Below the pieces are notes generated by a model. That model was given only the letters and a program-made list of their open reading frames with translations, did no database searches and was not told where the DNA came from. The translations under genes and the position numbers were made by a program. Below are positions 7,415-14,991 of a DNA stretch of 16,600 nt, piece after piece (the stretch's first letter is position 1; the number at the start of each line of letters is the position of its first letter). The stretch is from CAVXUB01 sp963764805. GTDB taxonomy: Bacteria > Actinomycetota > Acidimicrobiia > Acidimicrobiales > Bog-793. The stretch covers positions 1-16,600 of the forward strand of contig CAVXUB010000004.1 in the NCBI GenBank assembly GCA_963764805.1, in the 5' to 3' direction.

Positions 7415-8689
7415 TCAGTCTTCGGGCACGACCGGCGGAGTCGCGGGCGAAGTCGCCGGTGCACCCGCTTGCGGGGCTGCTGCCGGAGGGCGAGCCGTGC
7501 TCGGCGTCCACGAGCGTCCATCGAAGTACCGCAGTTGCACGTCTCCCGCCGGCCGGTCGGGGTCCTCGTACCATCCCGCCGGTCGCTGAACAGGTGGCGG
7601 GGGGACTGACGGGGGCGGCCAGTAGGACGGCGCGGCGTAGGGGGCCGGATACGCCGGAGCCGACGGATGCGCCGGATAGGCCGGATAGGGATACGTGGGC
7701 GGGTACGTGACACCCGGATACGGCGGCGGCCAGTTGGCCGGAGGATATCCGGGGTAGCCACCGTAGGGGGCTGGCCCGTAGCCGGCTGCACCCGGGACAG
7801 GAAATGGCCGTCCGTACGTCGCCGCCAACTGCTTGTTCCACTTGTTCCTCTTGACGTTCGCAAGGACGCACAGCCCGATTCCCGCCAGGAACAAGAAGAT
7901 GAAGATCAGTGCCGATGCGAGGTTGAGTTGAGCCATCTGCGAGTATTCGGCGGAAGCAAGGTCCTGGAACGAAGTGGCGTCCGTCTGCCCGTTGAATGCC
8001 GTCATCGACACGAGCGCGACGACGGAGCCGCGGCTGAAGACAGCGAAGCGGTACTCGATCGGGACAGCGGTGCCGCCCAGCTGCTCCAAACCCTGCCAGA
8101 GGTAGCCGGTGCCTCCTGAGATTCCCGGGAGCGAGAACTGGGAGCCGCTCGTGAAGTTGTACGTGCCGTTATCGAGCGCCGCATAGTCGGCGTCCTTGGA
8201 CTGAAGGTCGCTGACTGCCGTGGCGGCATCGGAGTTGTTGAGATGGCTCTGCAGGCAGACCGCGGCCGTGACCTGAGTGTTCGGGTCCCACCACACCTCC
8301 CAGAGCGCCGACTCCTTCGACCCGGTGCTGTTCACGACGGCGTTGGGAAGGTACAGGGTTGGTGTGACCGGCACGTAGCCGGAACCCTGCACCCCCGCCA
8401 GCTGTGATGTCGACAAGGTGTTGGTGGGTTGGGCGGCGCCATCGCCCGTGGCGGTGTGCACCATCCCGGGGGTGGCTGAACCGATCATCTGCTGGGGCAG
8501 GTGCGGGGCAGTGAGGGTGGCACCTGCTCCGATGGCGCCTGCCAAGCCGACGAGCACTCCCACCACGAACGGGAGACGCCACCTCCAGGCCCCTGGCGGC
8601 GGCATGGGAGCCCAAGGCGTGGCCCCCTCGCTGGCACGGCGGGCGTCGGCCACCTTGATGAGATCGGTTTCTCTCATCGAGGCGAACAC
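7415..8689 (-). CDS. Membrane protein with C-terminal DUF2510 domain and Pro/Tyr-rich tail
   Basis: The 424-residue frame has a short cytosolic N-terminus, a membrane helix at about 38-60, an approximately 195-residue external domain with two cysteines no closer than a single C145 and none paired nearby, and a second helix at about 257-278 followed by KRNK. The tail at 294-370 is a Tyr/Pro/Ala-rich low-complexity stretch, and residues 371-400 form a DUF2510 module (AGWYEDPD, LRYFDGRSWT). The module thus sits at the C-terminus, inside the cell, opposite to the order in the 4363-4851 protein. The external domain is not recognised. Start could be GTG 8689 or ATG 8677, neither with a clear ribosome site; a TAGGCT -10-like hexamer lies about 14 nt before the GTG. 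Confidence 0.82.
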   Translation of the reverse strand: MFASMRETDLIKVADARRASEGATPWAPMPPPGAWRWRLPFVVGVLVGLAGAIGAGATLTAPHLPQQMIGSATPGMVHTATGDGAAQPTNTLSTSQLAGVQGSGYVPVTPTLYLPNAVVNSTGSKESALWEVWWDPNTQVTAAVCLQSHLNNSDAATAVSDLQSKDADYAALDNGTYNFTSGSQFSLPGISGGTGYLWQGLEQLGGTAVPIEYRFAVFSRGSVVALVSMTAFNGQTDATSFQDLASAEYSQMAQLNLASALIFIFLFLAGIGLCVLANVKRNKWNKQLAATYGRPFPVPGAAGYGPAPYGGYPGYPPANWPPPYPGVTYPPTYPYPAYPAHPSAPAYPAPYAAPSYWPPPSVPPPPVQRPAGWYEDPDRPAGDVQLRYFDGRSWTPSTARPPAAAPQAGAPATSPATPPVVPED

Positions 8690-8760
8690 CCGTACACGGG
8701 GAAAGCCTACGTTTCGAGGCGTTGCCGGGGCTTGGGTTGTCGCGAATGATCTCGCGCGCC

Positions 8761-8778
8761 CCTGCCGGGACCGGCAGG
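8761..8778 (-). terminator. GC-rich hairpin after the CocE/NonD hydrolase gene
   Basis: A perfect inverted repeat (CCTGCCG/CGGCAGG, seven pairs, four-base loop) lies 24 bp past the hydrolase stop on the minus strand. No U run follows, which is common for actinobacterial hairpins, so it could end or attenuate the hydrolase transcript before the DUF2510 gene. Confidence 0.4.
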
Positions 8779-8801
8779 CTCAGCCCCCGCTCAGGCCCGG
8801 C

Positions 8802-10718
8802 TCAGGCTCCAGAGGGCATCGGGCCGCCGCTGCGCTCGGCCGAGGCGGCAACGGTGGGCAGCGAGAGCACGTTCGAGGACGCGGCCGCTGGGGACACGGC
8901 GATGGTCAAGGCGTCAGCGACCCGCGAACCGAGATACGCCTGGTCCGATGCTGCCACTACGAGCTCGATCCGGTCCCCCGCCGGGTACTCGTGGACGACG
9001 TCCGGCAGCGTGAGCGTGATCTCGCCCGTCCCGGGGATGCGTGCAGGCGCCACTAGCCGGTCGACGAGAGTCACCGAACCGCTCGGCGAGACGTCGTAGA
9101 TCTTGGCGAACAGCTCCGGCTCAGTCGCCGGGTCGACGCTGGAGCCGTCGGCCGCGGTGATGGCAAGGTGCAGCACTGGGATCCCGACCGAATCGAGGGC
9201 GGCGCTGAGCGGTCCGGTCTCGAATGAGGCGAATGTGCCCGGCGGGTCGGTGGGCGGGATGCTGGAGAAGGGCGACTCGTCCTGCACGCCTGAGGTCTCG
9301 GAATAGCTTGCCGGCTCACCTGCGGCCGGGTTGAGGAACGACTGGCTGCCGGAAGTCACCCCGCCGGCCCTCGTCGCAAGCGTCCCAGCCTGCCCGGCAC
9401 CGCCGCCGGAGAGGTAGAGGCTCTCGGCCCTGCCGACGGGCCAGGAGCCGGCGGTTCCGTAGGCGGGCTCGGCCGAACCGGTATAGGTGATCCAGGGGCG
9501 GAAGTACTCGATCGCCGGCCCCGTGGAGACGTCTTCGCCCTTCAGGTACTTGGCGAACCAGTCGAGGATCAGCACCGTCTCGTAGCCGTCGGCCGCAGAG
9601 GTGTAGCTGAGCTCGCCTGGAGCCGGGGTGAGGTCGCTGTGGCCCCAGCTCTGCAGCACGAGATGGACCGTGTCTCCGGCCGCCCGTAGCGCGTCGTAGT
9701 TGGCCACCGCCTCGTCGATGTTGAACAGGGAATCGTCCTCGCCCTGCATCAGCAGCACAGGCACGCGGATGCTGTGGATGTAGCTCCCCACCGAGTCCGA
9801 CCACAGGAGGGAGACGACGTCGCTCGTCGGGTACCCCGCCGAGGCCGACTCCAGGAAGGCCGTGCAGACGGCAGGATCGAACCCGGGGCAGGACGATGGG
9901 GGGAAGGGGGTCGCAGTCGGGTTCTGGAACGGCTCGGAAAGTCCCTCTCCGAAGAAGAGCGATGTCCACTCCCACTTGAGCACGCCTGGCGCCGCCTTGT
10001 TCCAACGGAAGTCGGGCGACACGTTGTTGGGGGCGAGCGAGTAGGCGAGGTCGTTCCACGTGATCATCGGGACGATCGTGTCGACCCGGGGGTCGATGGC
10101 GGCGGTGGCGAACTGGACCTCGCCGCCGTAGGAACCGCCGATCATCCCGACCCGTGGATCGTCAGGTCCGTCCTTCAGCACCTCGGGCAGGTCGCCCAGG
10201 TACGACACCAGCTGCGAGGCGGCTTCACCGTCCCAGGCCCGGCTGTCGAGCTCGATGTCGCACCCGCTGCCGCCGAAACCGAGCCCTGAGTACGTCAAGA
10301 CCACGTACCCGTACTGGACGGCCAGCTCCGCCAGGGCCACCTGGTCGGTGTAGGAGCCTCCGAAACCATTGGTGGTGAGGATTGCCGGTTCGGGGCTGGC
10401 GCTCGTCGCAGAGTTGGGCACGAACAGCTCGCCGACGATGTTGCAGGCCGTAGCGCGGCCGGGACCGGTGTCGACCACCCAGTGGTAGATGGTCGCCGTG
10501 AACCCCGACCCGGTGGCACCGGGCGCCGAAGAGACGACTTGTGCCGGCGGGGAAGGGACGAAACCTTTCGCCGGCCCAGCGGCCCTGGCACCGCGGGCGC
10601 CCCCAGCGGTACCGGCGGTACTAGCCCCCGAGCCTGCTGAAGTGGCCAGCACGGTGGAGGCGAGCACTGCGGAGATGCCGACCCCACGTAGGACCGGCCG
10701 GACGAGACGAGAGCGCAT
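8802..10718 (-). CDS. Secreted CocE/NonD (X-Pro dipeptidyl-peptidase-like) alpha/beta hydrolase
   Basis: The 638-residue product starts with a basic N-terminus and hydrophobic stretch (residues 1-28) followed by an Ala/Gly-rich linker, read as a signal peptide for export. Residues about 85-390 are an alpha/beta hydrolase with nucleophile S196 in GGSYGG, acid D329 in GEDDSLF and H360 in SWGHSD, the usual Ser-Asp-His order. Residues about 400-638 form the Ser- and Thr-rich beta jelly roll that completes X-Pro dipeptidyl-peptidase and CocE enzymes. Family members hydrolyse acyl esters or peptides; the substrate here is unknown. The ATG at 10718 has an AGGGG at about 10 nt. Intact triad and full length suggest an active secreted enzyme. 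Confidence 0.88.
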   Translation of the reverse strand: MRSRLVRPVLRGVGISAVLASTVLATSAGSGASTAGTAGGARGARAAGPAKGFVPSPPAQVVSSAPGATGSGFTATIYHWVVDTGPGRATACNIVGELFVPNSATSASPEPAILTTNGFGGSYTDQVALAELAVQYGYVVLTYSGLGFGGSGCDIELDSRAWDGEAASQLVSYLGDLPEVLKDGPDDPRVGMIGGSYGGEVQFATAAIDPRVDTIVPMITWNDLAYSLAPNNVSPDFRWNKAAPGVLKWEWTSLFFGEGLSEPFQNPTATPFPPSSCPGFDPAVCTAFLESASAGYPTSDVVSLLWSDSVGSYIHSIRVPVLLMQGEDDSLFNIDEAVANYDALRAAGDTVHLVLQSWGHSDLTPAPGELSYTSAADGYETVLILDWFAKYLKGEDVSTGPAIEYFRPWITYTGSAEPAYGTAGSWPVGRAESLYLSGGGAGQAGTLATRAGGVTSGSQSFLNPAAGEPASYSETSGVQDESPFSSIPPTDPPGTFASFETGPLSAALDSVGIPVLHLAITAADGSSVDPATEPELFAKIYDVSPSGSVTLVDRLVAPARIPGTGEITLTLPDVVHEYPAGDRIELVVAASDQAYLGSRVADALTIAVSPAAASSNVLSLPTVAASAERSGGPMPSGA

Positions 10719-10880
10719 CTACCAACCCCTAGAGCGACGACGTGACGGTGCGCGGCACCGCGGCCGCATTACCCTGTTTCGCCGGTTCTAAACGTTCGGT
10801 CACTTACGGGTGCCCGCAGCGCCAGAAGCGGAGCCTTGGTAGGCCTCGGAGGGTCTCGAAACCGAGGACTGCTCGGGGGC
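10719..10880. other. Intergenic region between methyltransferase and hydrolase
   Basis: This 162-bp gap has no ORF of interest. It should hold the hydrolase promoter, but I see no clear -35/-10 pair. A six-pair stem (CCTCGG at 10844-10849 with CCGAGG at 10862-10867, 12-base loop) just after the methyltransferase stop could be a weak terminator. Confidence 0.35.
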
Positions 10881-12062
10881 TCAGGACTTGGTCACGAAGT
10901 AGGTGCAGTCCGTCAACTGGGGGACCTCTCGCCGCTCAACCCCGGCGAGCGTGCCTCCGCCGGCGCTGATCAGCTCGACGACCTCAGCCTCGGGAACCAC
11001 GTACATCTCCATCGCCGCCGGCGGCTCTCCCACAGCGCCCTTGCTAGCCCGGGCGCTGCGCAGCCTGCGCAGAGGACCCGGCCGGTGAACGGTCACGGGG
11101 ATTCGCAACGTGGGTGAACCGCGGTCGGCGAACCAGTTGATGCTCTCGTGCACCATGTCCAGTTCGAGCACGTACCTTCCGGGCTCCGCCGGGATGCTCA
11201 CGTCGAGCGACAGCATGGCGCGGGCGCCTGCGTCGACCTCCGTCGACAGGTGCGCCCGCCCGTCGTCGAGCTGGAGCAGGGTGCCGTCGTCGCGGTACCA
11301 GTGATTGCCGACGCCTATACCTCGGTTCCATGTCGCCGGCGGCCAGGCATCTGTCCCCCGGTTGCGGACGGTGACTGCGATGCTGCGCCTGGTCCCAGCC
11401 TCCGCACGGATGCTGGTCTGACCGGTCGTCAGCTCGGCGCTGTATGCGCCATCGTCGAGGGCCAGGTTTCGCAGCGACGGCTGCAGTGCCTCATGAGCGA
11501 CAGAGGGCAGCTGGAAGATCAGCACGCCACCCGGCCCGAGGATCCGCAGGAACTCGCTGATGTATCCCCGCGAGTAGCGGGGCTCCATATGTTGCAGGAC
11601 GAGCAGGCAGAGCACGAACTCGAAGCTTCCGTCGTCGAACAGGCCGAGGTCGGCACTCGTGTTGACGAGGAAGCGGCACTTGTCGCGGTGGGCGTTCCAC
11701 CGCTCCGCCTCAGCCACCATCGACTCCGCGATGTCCACTCCGACGACTGTCGCGAAGCTCTCTGCCAGAGCCTGGGTGAGCCGCCCCGCCCCACATCCGA
11801 AGTCCAGAGCGTCGCCCGCCGGCTTGGGCACCAGCCCGAACGACCTGGCCCTCTGTAACAGCTCGTCTACCTCGGTGACACCGCTGGCGAAGAACTCGGC
11901 GGGGTCCCACTTGCCGCCGACGAAGCGGGTGTCGGTGAGCACGGCCCACATCGGGTCTTCCGCGCCGAGCTTGGTCCAGACTCTCTGCAGTTCGGAGAGC
12001 TCCACTTGTGTCCTGTCAGGGTCTCGCTCGGCCTCGGCCGACGGGTGAGGAGTGTAGGCCAC
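10881..12062 (-). CDS. SAM-dependent methyltransferase with inserted beta-sandwich domain
   Basis: From GTG 12062 the protein is 393 residues. Residues 87-93 read DFGCGAG and D110 follows in GVDIAES, a class I SAM site; strands continue to FQLPS at 183-187. Residues about 205-327 then form an Ig-like beta-sandwich with WYRDDG, LDDGRAHL, EPGRYVLELDMVHESINWF, a type seen attached to surface-polysaccharide methyltransferases. The last 45 residues (MEMYVVPEAEVVELI ... CTYFVTK) look like the missing C-terminal helix and strands of the methyltransferase, so the sandwich is inserted, not appended. This suggests methylation of a glycan or other surface molecule; the target is unknown. The frame is open further upstream, but that part overlaps the MBL gene; GTG 12062 lies 57 bp after that gene's stop and is my best start. 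Confidence 0.8.
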   Translation of the reverse strand: MAYTPHPSAEAERDPDRTQVELSELQRVWTKLGAEDPMWAVLTDTRFVGGKWDPAEFFASGVTEVDELLQRARSFGLVPKPAGDALDFGCGAGRLTQALAESFATVVGVDIAESMVAEAERWNAHRDKCRFLVNTSADLGLFDDGSFEFVLCLLVLQHMEPRYSRGYISEFLRILGPGGVLIFQLPSVAHEALQPSLRNLALDDGAYSAELTTGQTSIRAEAGTRRSIAVTVRNRGTDAWPPATWNRGIGVGNHWYRDDGTLLQLDDGRAHLSTEVDAGARAMLSLDVSIPAEPGRYVLELDMVHESINWFADRGSPTLRIPVTVHRPGPLRRLRSARASKGAVGEPPAAMEMYVVPEAEVVELISAGGGTLAGVERREVPQLTDCTYFVTKS

Positions 12063-12118
12063 CGGTGGCCGTCCACCGGACCTGTCTTTGCCAGCGAGGG
12101 GTATCGCCGCCAGCTTCG

Positions 12119-12808
12119 TCAGGGCTGCCAGATGGCGTGGTCGTGGGCGAAGAGGACCCGGCGCGGGTCGAAGCGTTGCAGCCGGTCGATCCACGCCGGC
12201 GTCACCGGCAACGGGCCGGTGGGGCGTTCCTCCGACGCTCGCCATGCCAGGGCGTCGGCGCTGTAGGCCGAGGCGGTGTCGTGGCTCTGCCCGGCGACGA
12301 CGATGGTCCCGTCGCCACAGCGCACGACGAGGGACTGGTGTCCCGCCGTGTGGCCCGGGGTGGGCACGATGAGCACATCGGACAGGATCTCAGCCTCGCC
12401 GTCGATCTGCTCGTAGAGCAGCCCGGGAGAGTCGACGAGCTCGGGGAGCGTGTAGTCGACACCGCGGGCGGCCTCGAGCTCCACGCGCTGGGTGAAGATC
12501 GGTCGCCCCGGTAGTTCGGGGTTGCCGCCGCAGTGGTCGAAGTGCAGGTGACAGTTCACCACCACCTTGACGTCCTCGGTGGTGACGCCGGCGTCGGCGA
12601 GAGCGGCGGTGAGCGGACGACGGGAGGGGCGGTAGTGCGCGTCGACGTCGGGGTCGCGGCCCATCCCGGTGTCGAGCAGCACCAGCCCGTCAGGGTGATC
12701 GACCAGGTAACCGAGGCACGGCTCCACTCGGGCCGATCCGGTGCCGGTCTCGTCGGCGGGGCGCACGAAGTACCCGAAGTCAACTCGTCGAACCGCGATG
12801 CTCGCCAT
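12119..12808 (-). CDS. Metallo-beta-lactamase-fold hydrolase, N-acyl homoserine lactonase-like
   Basis: The 229-residue protein has LDTGMG near residue 45, the zinc motif HLHFDH at 87-92, a metal histidine in TPGHTAGH (H153) and a final FAHDH at 220-224, the pattern of the AHL lactonase (AttM/AiiA-like) branch of the metallo-beta-lactamase fold. These enzymes open lactone rings of quorum signals, but many relatives act on other lactones or esters. At the position where many members have the bridging Asp in GD, this one reads GQSHD (Q174). ATG 12808 was preferred over a longer frame because the homology begins there; no strong ribosome site is visible. It diverges from the acetyltransferase at 12948 and probably heads a transcript with the methyltransferase. 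Confidence 0.83.
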   Translation of the reverse strand: MASIAVRRVDFGYFVRPADETGTGSARVEPCLGYLVDHPDGLVLLDTGMGRDPDVDAHYRPSRRPLTAALADAGVTTEDVKVVVNCHLHFDHCGGNPELPGRPIFTQRVELEAARGVDYTLPELVDSPGLLYEQIDGEAEILSDVLIVPTPGHTAGHQSLVVRCGDGTIVVAGQSHDTASAYSADALAWRASEERPTGPLPVTPAWIDRLQRFDPRRVLFAHDHAIWQP

Positions 12809-12856
12809 CGCCACAGCATCCCATTCGGGCCGCGACGGCGGCGGGATCGCTCGGGC

Positions 12857-12890
12857 CGTTTCGTAGCGCCAAACGATTGAGTCCGAAACG
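12857..12890. promoter_or_regulatory. Inverted repeat in the divergent MBL/GNAT intergenic region
   Basis: Within the 139-bp gap between the two divergent starts, CGTTTCG (12857-12863) is matched by CGAAACG (12884-12890), seven pairs with a 20-bp spacer. It could be an operator shared by both genes or chance. No regulator gene is adjacent. Confidence 0.3.
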
Positions 12891-12947
12891 CTTCGCCTCA
12901 CAAGCCATACCGGCACTGATTGACGGCCGCCGAGCAGGGGAGAAAGT

Positions 12948-13523
12948 ATGACGCAGATGTCGCTGCCCACGCCCACGCTGCGCACGGACCGCCTCCGACT
13001 GCGTCCCTTCGAGGATGCCGATGCGAACGATCTGTTCGCGCTGCACAGCAGCGCGCACGTACTGCGCTATTGGGACGCGCCGCCGTGGAGCGATCCGGTA
13101 CGCGCCGAGAGGTTCATCACGGCCTGCCGGCAGATGGCAGAGGAAGGCACCGGGGCGCGGCTGGCCGTGGATCGTCTCGATGACGAGGCGTTCATCGGCT
13201 GGTGCAGCCTGAGCCGATGGAACCCGGAATACCGCAGCGCATCGCTTGGCTACTGCTTCGGCGATGCAGCATGGGGCCACGGGTACGCCACGGAGGCCGG
13301 GCGCGCCCTGCTTCGGTGGGCATTCGACACGCTCGACCTGAATCGCGTCCAGGCGGAGACCGATACGCGCAACGTGGCATCCGCCCGCGTGCTGGAGAAG
13401 CTCGGGTTCGTACGTGAAGGGACGCTACGGGAGAACTGCGTCGTGAGCGGCGAGGTCTCAGACTCGTGGATCTTCGGACTGATCAGGCGGGAGTGGCCTC
13501 CGGCTTGCGCCGCCCGGGGGTAG
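12948..13523 (+). CDS. GNAT family N-acetyltransferase (RimJ/RimL type)
   Basis: The 191-residue product has LRLRPFEDADANDLFALH at the N-terminus, the acetyl-CoA loop WGHGYATEA at about 109-117, then NRVQAETDTRNVASARVLEKLGF, the standard RimJ/RimL pattern. These enzymes acetylate protein N-termini or small amines; the acceptor cannot be told. The ATG at 12948 has an AGGGGAGAAAG at a suitable distance, making the start firm. The gene stands alone on the plus strand and diverges from the lactonase gene. It is distinct from the GNAT at 6798-7358, with only family-level similarity. Confidence 0.9.
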   Translation: MTQMSLPTPTLRTDRLRLRPFEDADANDLFALHSSAHVLRYWDAPPWSDPVRAERFITACRQMAEEGTGARLAVDRLDDEAFIGWCSLSRWNPEYRSASLGYCFGDAAWGHGYATEAGRALLRWAFDTLDLNRVQAETDTRNVASARVLEKLGFVREGTLRENCVVSGEVSDSWIFGLIRREWPPACAARG

Positions 13524-13535
13524 GTAGGAACTCAG

Positions 13536-13629
13536 TGGTTCATACGAGACACTGGTTCGTACGGCCACCGGAGGGCCGGCAACGGTCGAGCCCCTGGTCA
13601 AGGTCCCAAAGGGTCGCTGGTTCGTATGG
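13536..13629. repeat. Three copies of a TGGTTCRTAYG motif
   Basis: TGGTTCATACG (13536), TGGTTCGTACG (13553) and TGGTTCGTATG (13618) occur within 94 bp just past the acetyltransferase stop. An inverted GGTTCGTA core recurs at 14523-14530. They could be relic element ends or recombination sites; this is unproven. Confidence 0.45.
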
Positions 13630-13850
13630 ATCCTCATCATCGGAGGTGATGCCTCCGCGACCGGATCCTCGCCCAGGCCCGCCTTGAAGATGTCGAACGC
13701 GAACGGCGGAAACGATCAACGCGGCCGTAGAGTCCGGGCTTTCCCCTACCCGCCTCGACTGGCACTGCCTTGGCGACGGTGGTCGCGAAGACATCTTCGA
13801 CCTCGGACTGGCGCTACTTCTGGTGAAGGTAGGGGCGATGCTTCGTGACA
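13590..13850 (+). pseudogene. Remnant of a ChbG/HpnK (YdjC-like) deacetylase
   Basis: In one plus frame, 13656-13714 reads RDRILAQARLEDVERERRKR, preceded by SLVRMD at 13614 and an in-frame TGA at 13647. The next frame continues from 13715 with INAAVESGLSPTRLDWH and then CLGDGGREDIFDLGLALLL. Together this follows the central part of ChbG/HpnK family carbohydrate deacetylases, where the helix before a PTHLDWH metal motif is expected. Here the first metal His is Arg (PTRLDWH), the two pieces are offset by one base near 13713, and the sequence after about 13840 no longer matches. No N- or C-terminal parts are present. So it is a decayed fragment without function, and the recognition rests on memory of the motif only. 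Confidence 0.5.
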
Positions 13851-13885
13851 TATGCAGACGGCGGCCAAACCATGGCCCCCCTCGG

Positions 13886-14326
13886 TTACGTGACCCGTAG
13901 GCGGTTGAGGGCGGCTTCGTAGCGGCGTATCCGATCCGCGGTCCCCGGCGCGACAGGTGATCGTCGGTTGTTGGCCAGGTTCTCCTCGAGGTCCGCGATC
14001 TTGACCCGCCGCGCAACCGTGTTGCGGGCCACGCGGTCGACGTACTGCTCGTAAGACTCGTTCGTACGGTGAGTCAGGGCATCGATCGCGTCGACGATCT
14101 CTGGCGGATACCCGGCATCACGGAGGTCGCCGAGAGTGATCTCGGTGTCCTCAACGGCATCGTGCAGCACGGCGGCCATCTGACCCACCGGATCGCCGAA
14201 GCGAAGCATCACCCGCAGGGGGTGGAAGACGTAGGGTTCCGCCTCGGGAGACGGGTATCGGGCACCTCGGTGCAACCTTGCGGCCAACGCGATGGCATCC
14301 TCGACCGTCGGCTCAACCTCAGCCAC
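13886..14326 (-). CDS. HD-domain hydrolase, SpoT/Mesh1-like
   Basis: The 146-residue product carries the HD signature in order: H35 in FHPLRVM, H55-D56 in AAVLHDAVEDT with E59-D60, and D112 in KIADLEEN with N116. These residues and the order match the (p)ppGpp hydrolase branch of HD proteins (SpoT N-terminus, small alarmone hydrolases), but no synthetase domain is present and other nucleotides may be the substrate. Start GTG 14326 has no ribosome site. It has a TATCGT -10-type hexamer 7 bp upstream, fitting leaderless translation. The gene stands alone between two gene remnants in the accessory stretch, so it may have been acquired. Confidence 0.82.
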   Translation of the reverse strand: MAEVEPTVEDAIALAARLHRGARYPSPEAEPYVFHPLRVMLRFGDPVGQMAAVLHDAVEDTEITLGDLRDAGYPPEIVDAIDALTHRTNESYEQYVDRVARNTVARRVKIADLEENLANNRRSPVAPGTADRIRRYEAALNRLRVT

Positions 14327-14333
14327 GGCCGAG

Positions 14334-14339
14334 ACGATA
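14334..14339 (-). promoter_or_regulatory. Candidate -10 element for a leaderless HD gene
   Basis: TATCGT fits the actinobacterial TANNNT consensus and ends 7 bp before the GTG at 14326, so transcription would start at or next to the start codon. No clear -35 is visible. It lies at the edge of the transposase remnant. Confidence 0.4.
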
Positions 14340-14367
14340 CCCGAGAACGATCGCCGTTCTGCGGTGA

Positions 14368-14478
14368 GGTGATGCCGGACGAGAAGTCGAGTCCCCGCTC
14401 GATCAGGTCAGAGAGAAGCGCCGTCACCACGGTCTTGTTCTCGGTGTCGCCGAGCCAGAGTCCGACGGGGATCGTGGC
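14368..14478 (-). pseudogene. Fragment of an IS256/mutator-family transposase
   Basis: On the minus strand 14478-14368 reads ATIPVGLWLGDTENKTVV followed by TALLSDLIERGLD and SSGIT. This matches the piece of mutator-type (IS256 family) transposases just before the DG(A/S)KAL active-site region, normally of the form GLWEGSTEN...LLADLVERGLD. The frame then runs into unrelated sequence, and the DG catalytic part is absent. A possible further upstream piece (IAIDTKGIEG) sits near 14535-14570 in shifted frames. No terminal inverted repeats were seen. It is a dead relic, evidence of past mobile-element activity next to ssrA. Confidence 0.55.
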
Positions 14479-14479
14479 G

Positions 14480-14970
14480 CCGTCTGTTCAGCCGGCGCCT
14501 CGTCGCTGGCGGGTCTTGAGCCTACGAACCGATCACGCCCTCGATGCCTTGGTGTCGATGGCTATCTGGACAAGAGGCGGCGGAGGCCTCTCTCGGCTCC
14601 AAAGGCGACCCGTTCGACAGCGCCCTTGACAAGTCGTGCCGCAACCGGGACTGACGTGGAGCGGGCTGGTGCCGGGTGATGGGCCCGACGGCGATGACGC
14701 TGCTGCTCTGCTGCGCAATCGTCGCCCGCAACGCACGCATCCTCAAGGCCTTCGAGGGCCGCCAGGCCGACGCCGAGCACAGGCGTCACGCCGGCGAGGA
14801 CGAGGAAGAGCCGACGCACGCCGATGGCGGACCTGGCGCGAGGCAAGTTTCCGCCCTAGCGGCTCTCGGCAGCGGGCATCGCGTCGGGCGCCCGCAGCCT
14901 CGCGCGTTTGTAACGGAAAGCGGCTCAGGCTAACCCCGAGTGATACAGCCAAACGGGAAGATGTACAAGG
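14480..14970. other. Stretch with no supported gene
   Basis: About 490 bp between the transposase relic and the 3' side of ssrA. Several short frames are open on both strands (for instance 14676-14933 plus, which starts with a hydrophobic run) but none has a ribosome site with recognisable homology, and they overlap one another. It is best read as decayed or non-coding sequence. Confidence 0.5.
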
Positions 14971-14989
14971 CGAAACGTGAAGACGTTCG
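14971..14989 (-). terminator. Hairpin just after ssrA
   Basis: ACGTT-type stem (AACGT/ACGTT around a CTTC loop, extended by two pairs past one bulged T) begins 3 bp beyond the tmRNA 3' end on the minus strand. It is a candidate terminator or processing stem; no U run follows. Confidence 0.35.
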
Positions 14990-14991
14990 AG

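Noticed and set aside
10844..10867. Strong terminator after the methyltransferase gene
   Set aside because: The stem is only six pairs with a long loop and no U tract, so it is kept as a note only.
13540..14016. 158-codon minus-strand frame
   Set aside because: Ser/Arg-rich, overlaps the HD gene in another frame and the antisense of the deacetylase remnant; no family features.
14676..14933. 85-codon plus-strand frame with a hydrophobic start
   Set aside because: No ribosome site and no homology recognised; competing frames on both strands cover the same bases. Left as unsupported.
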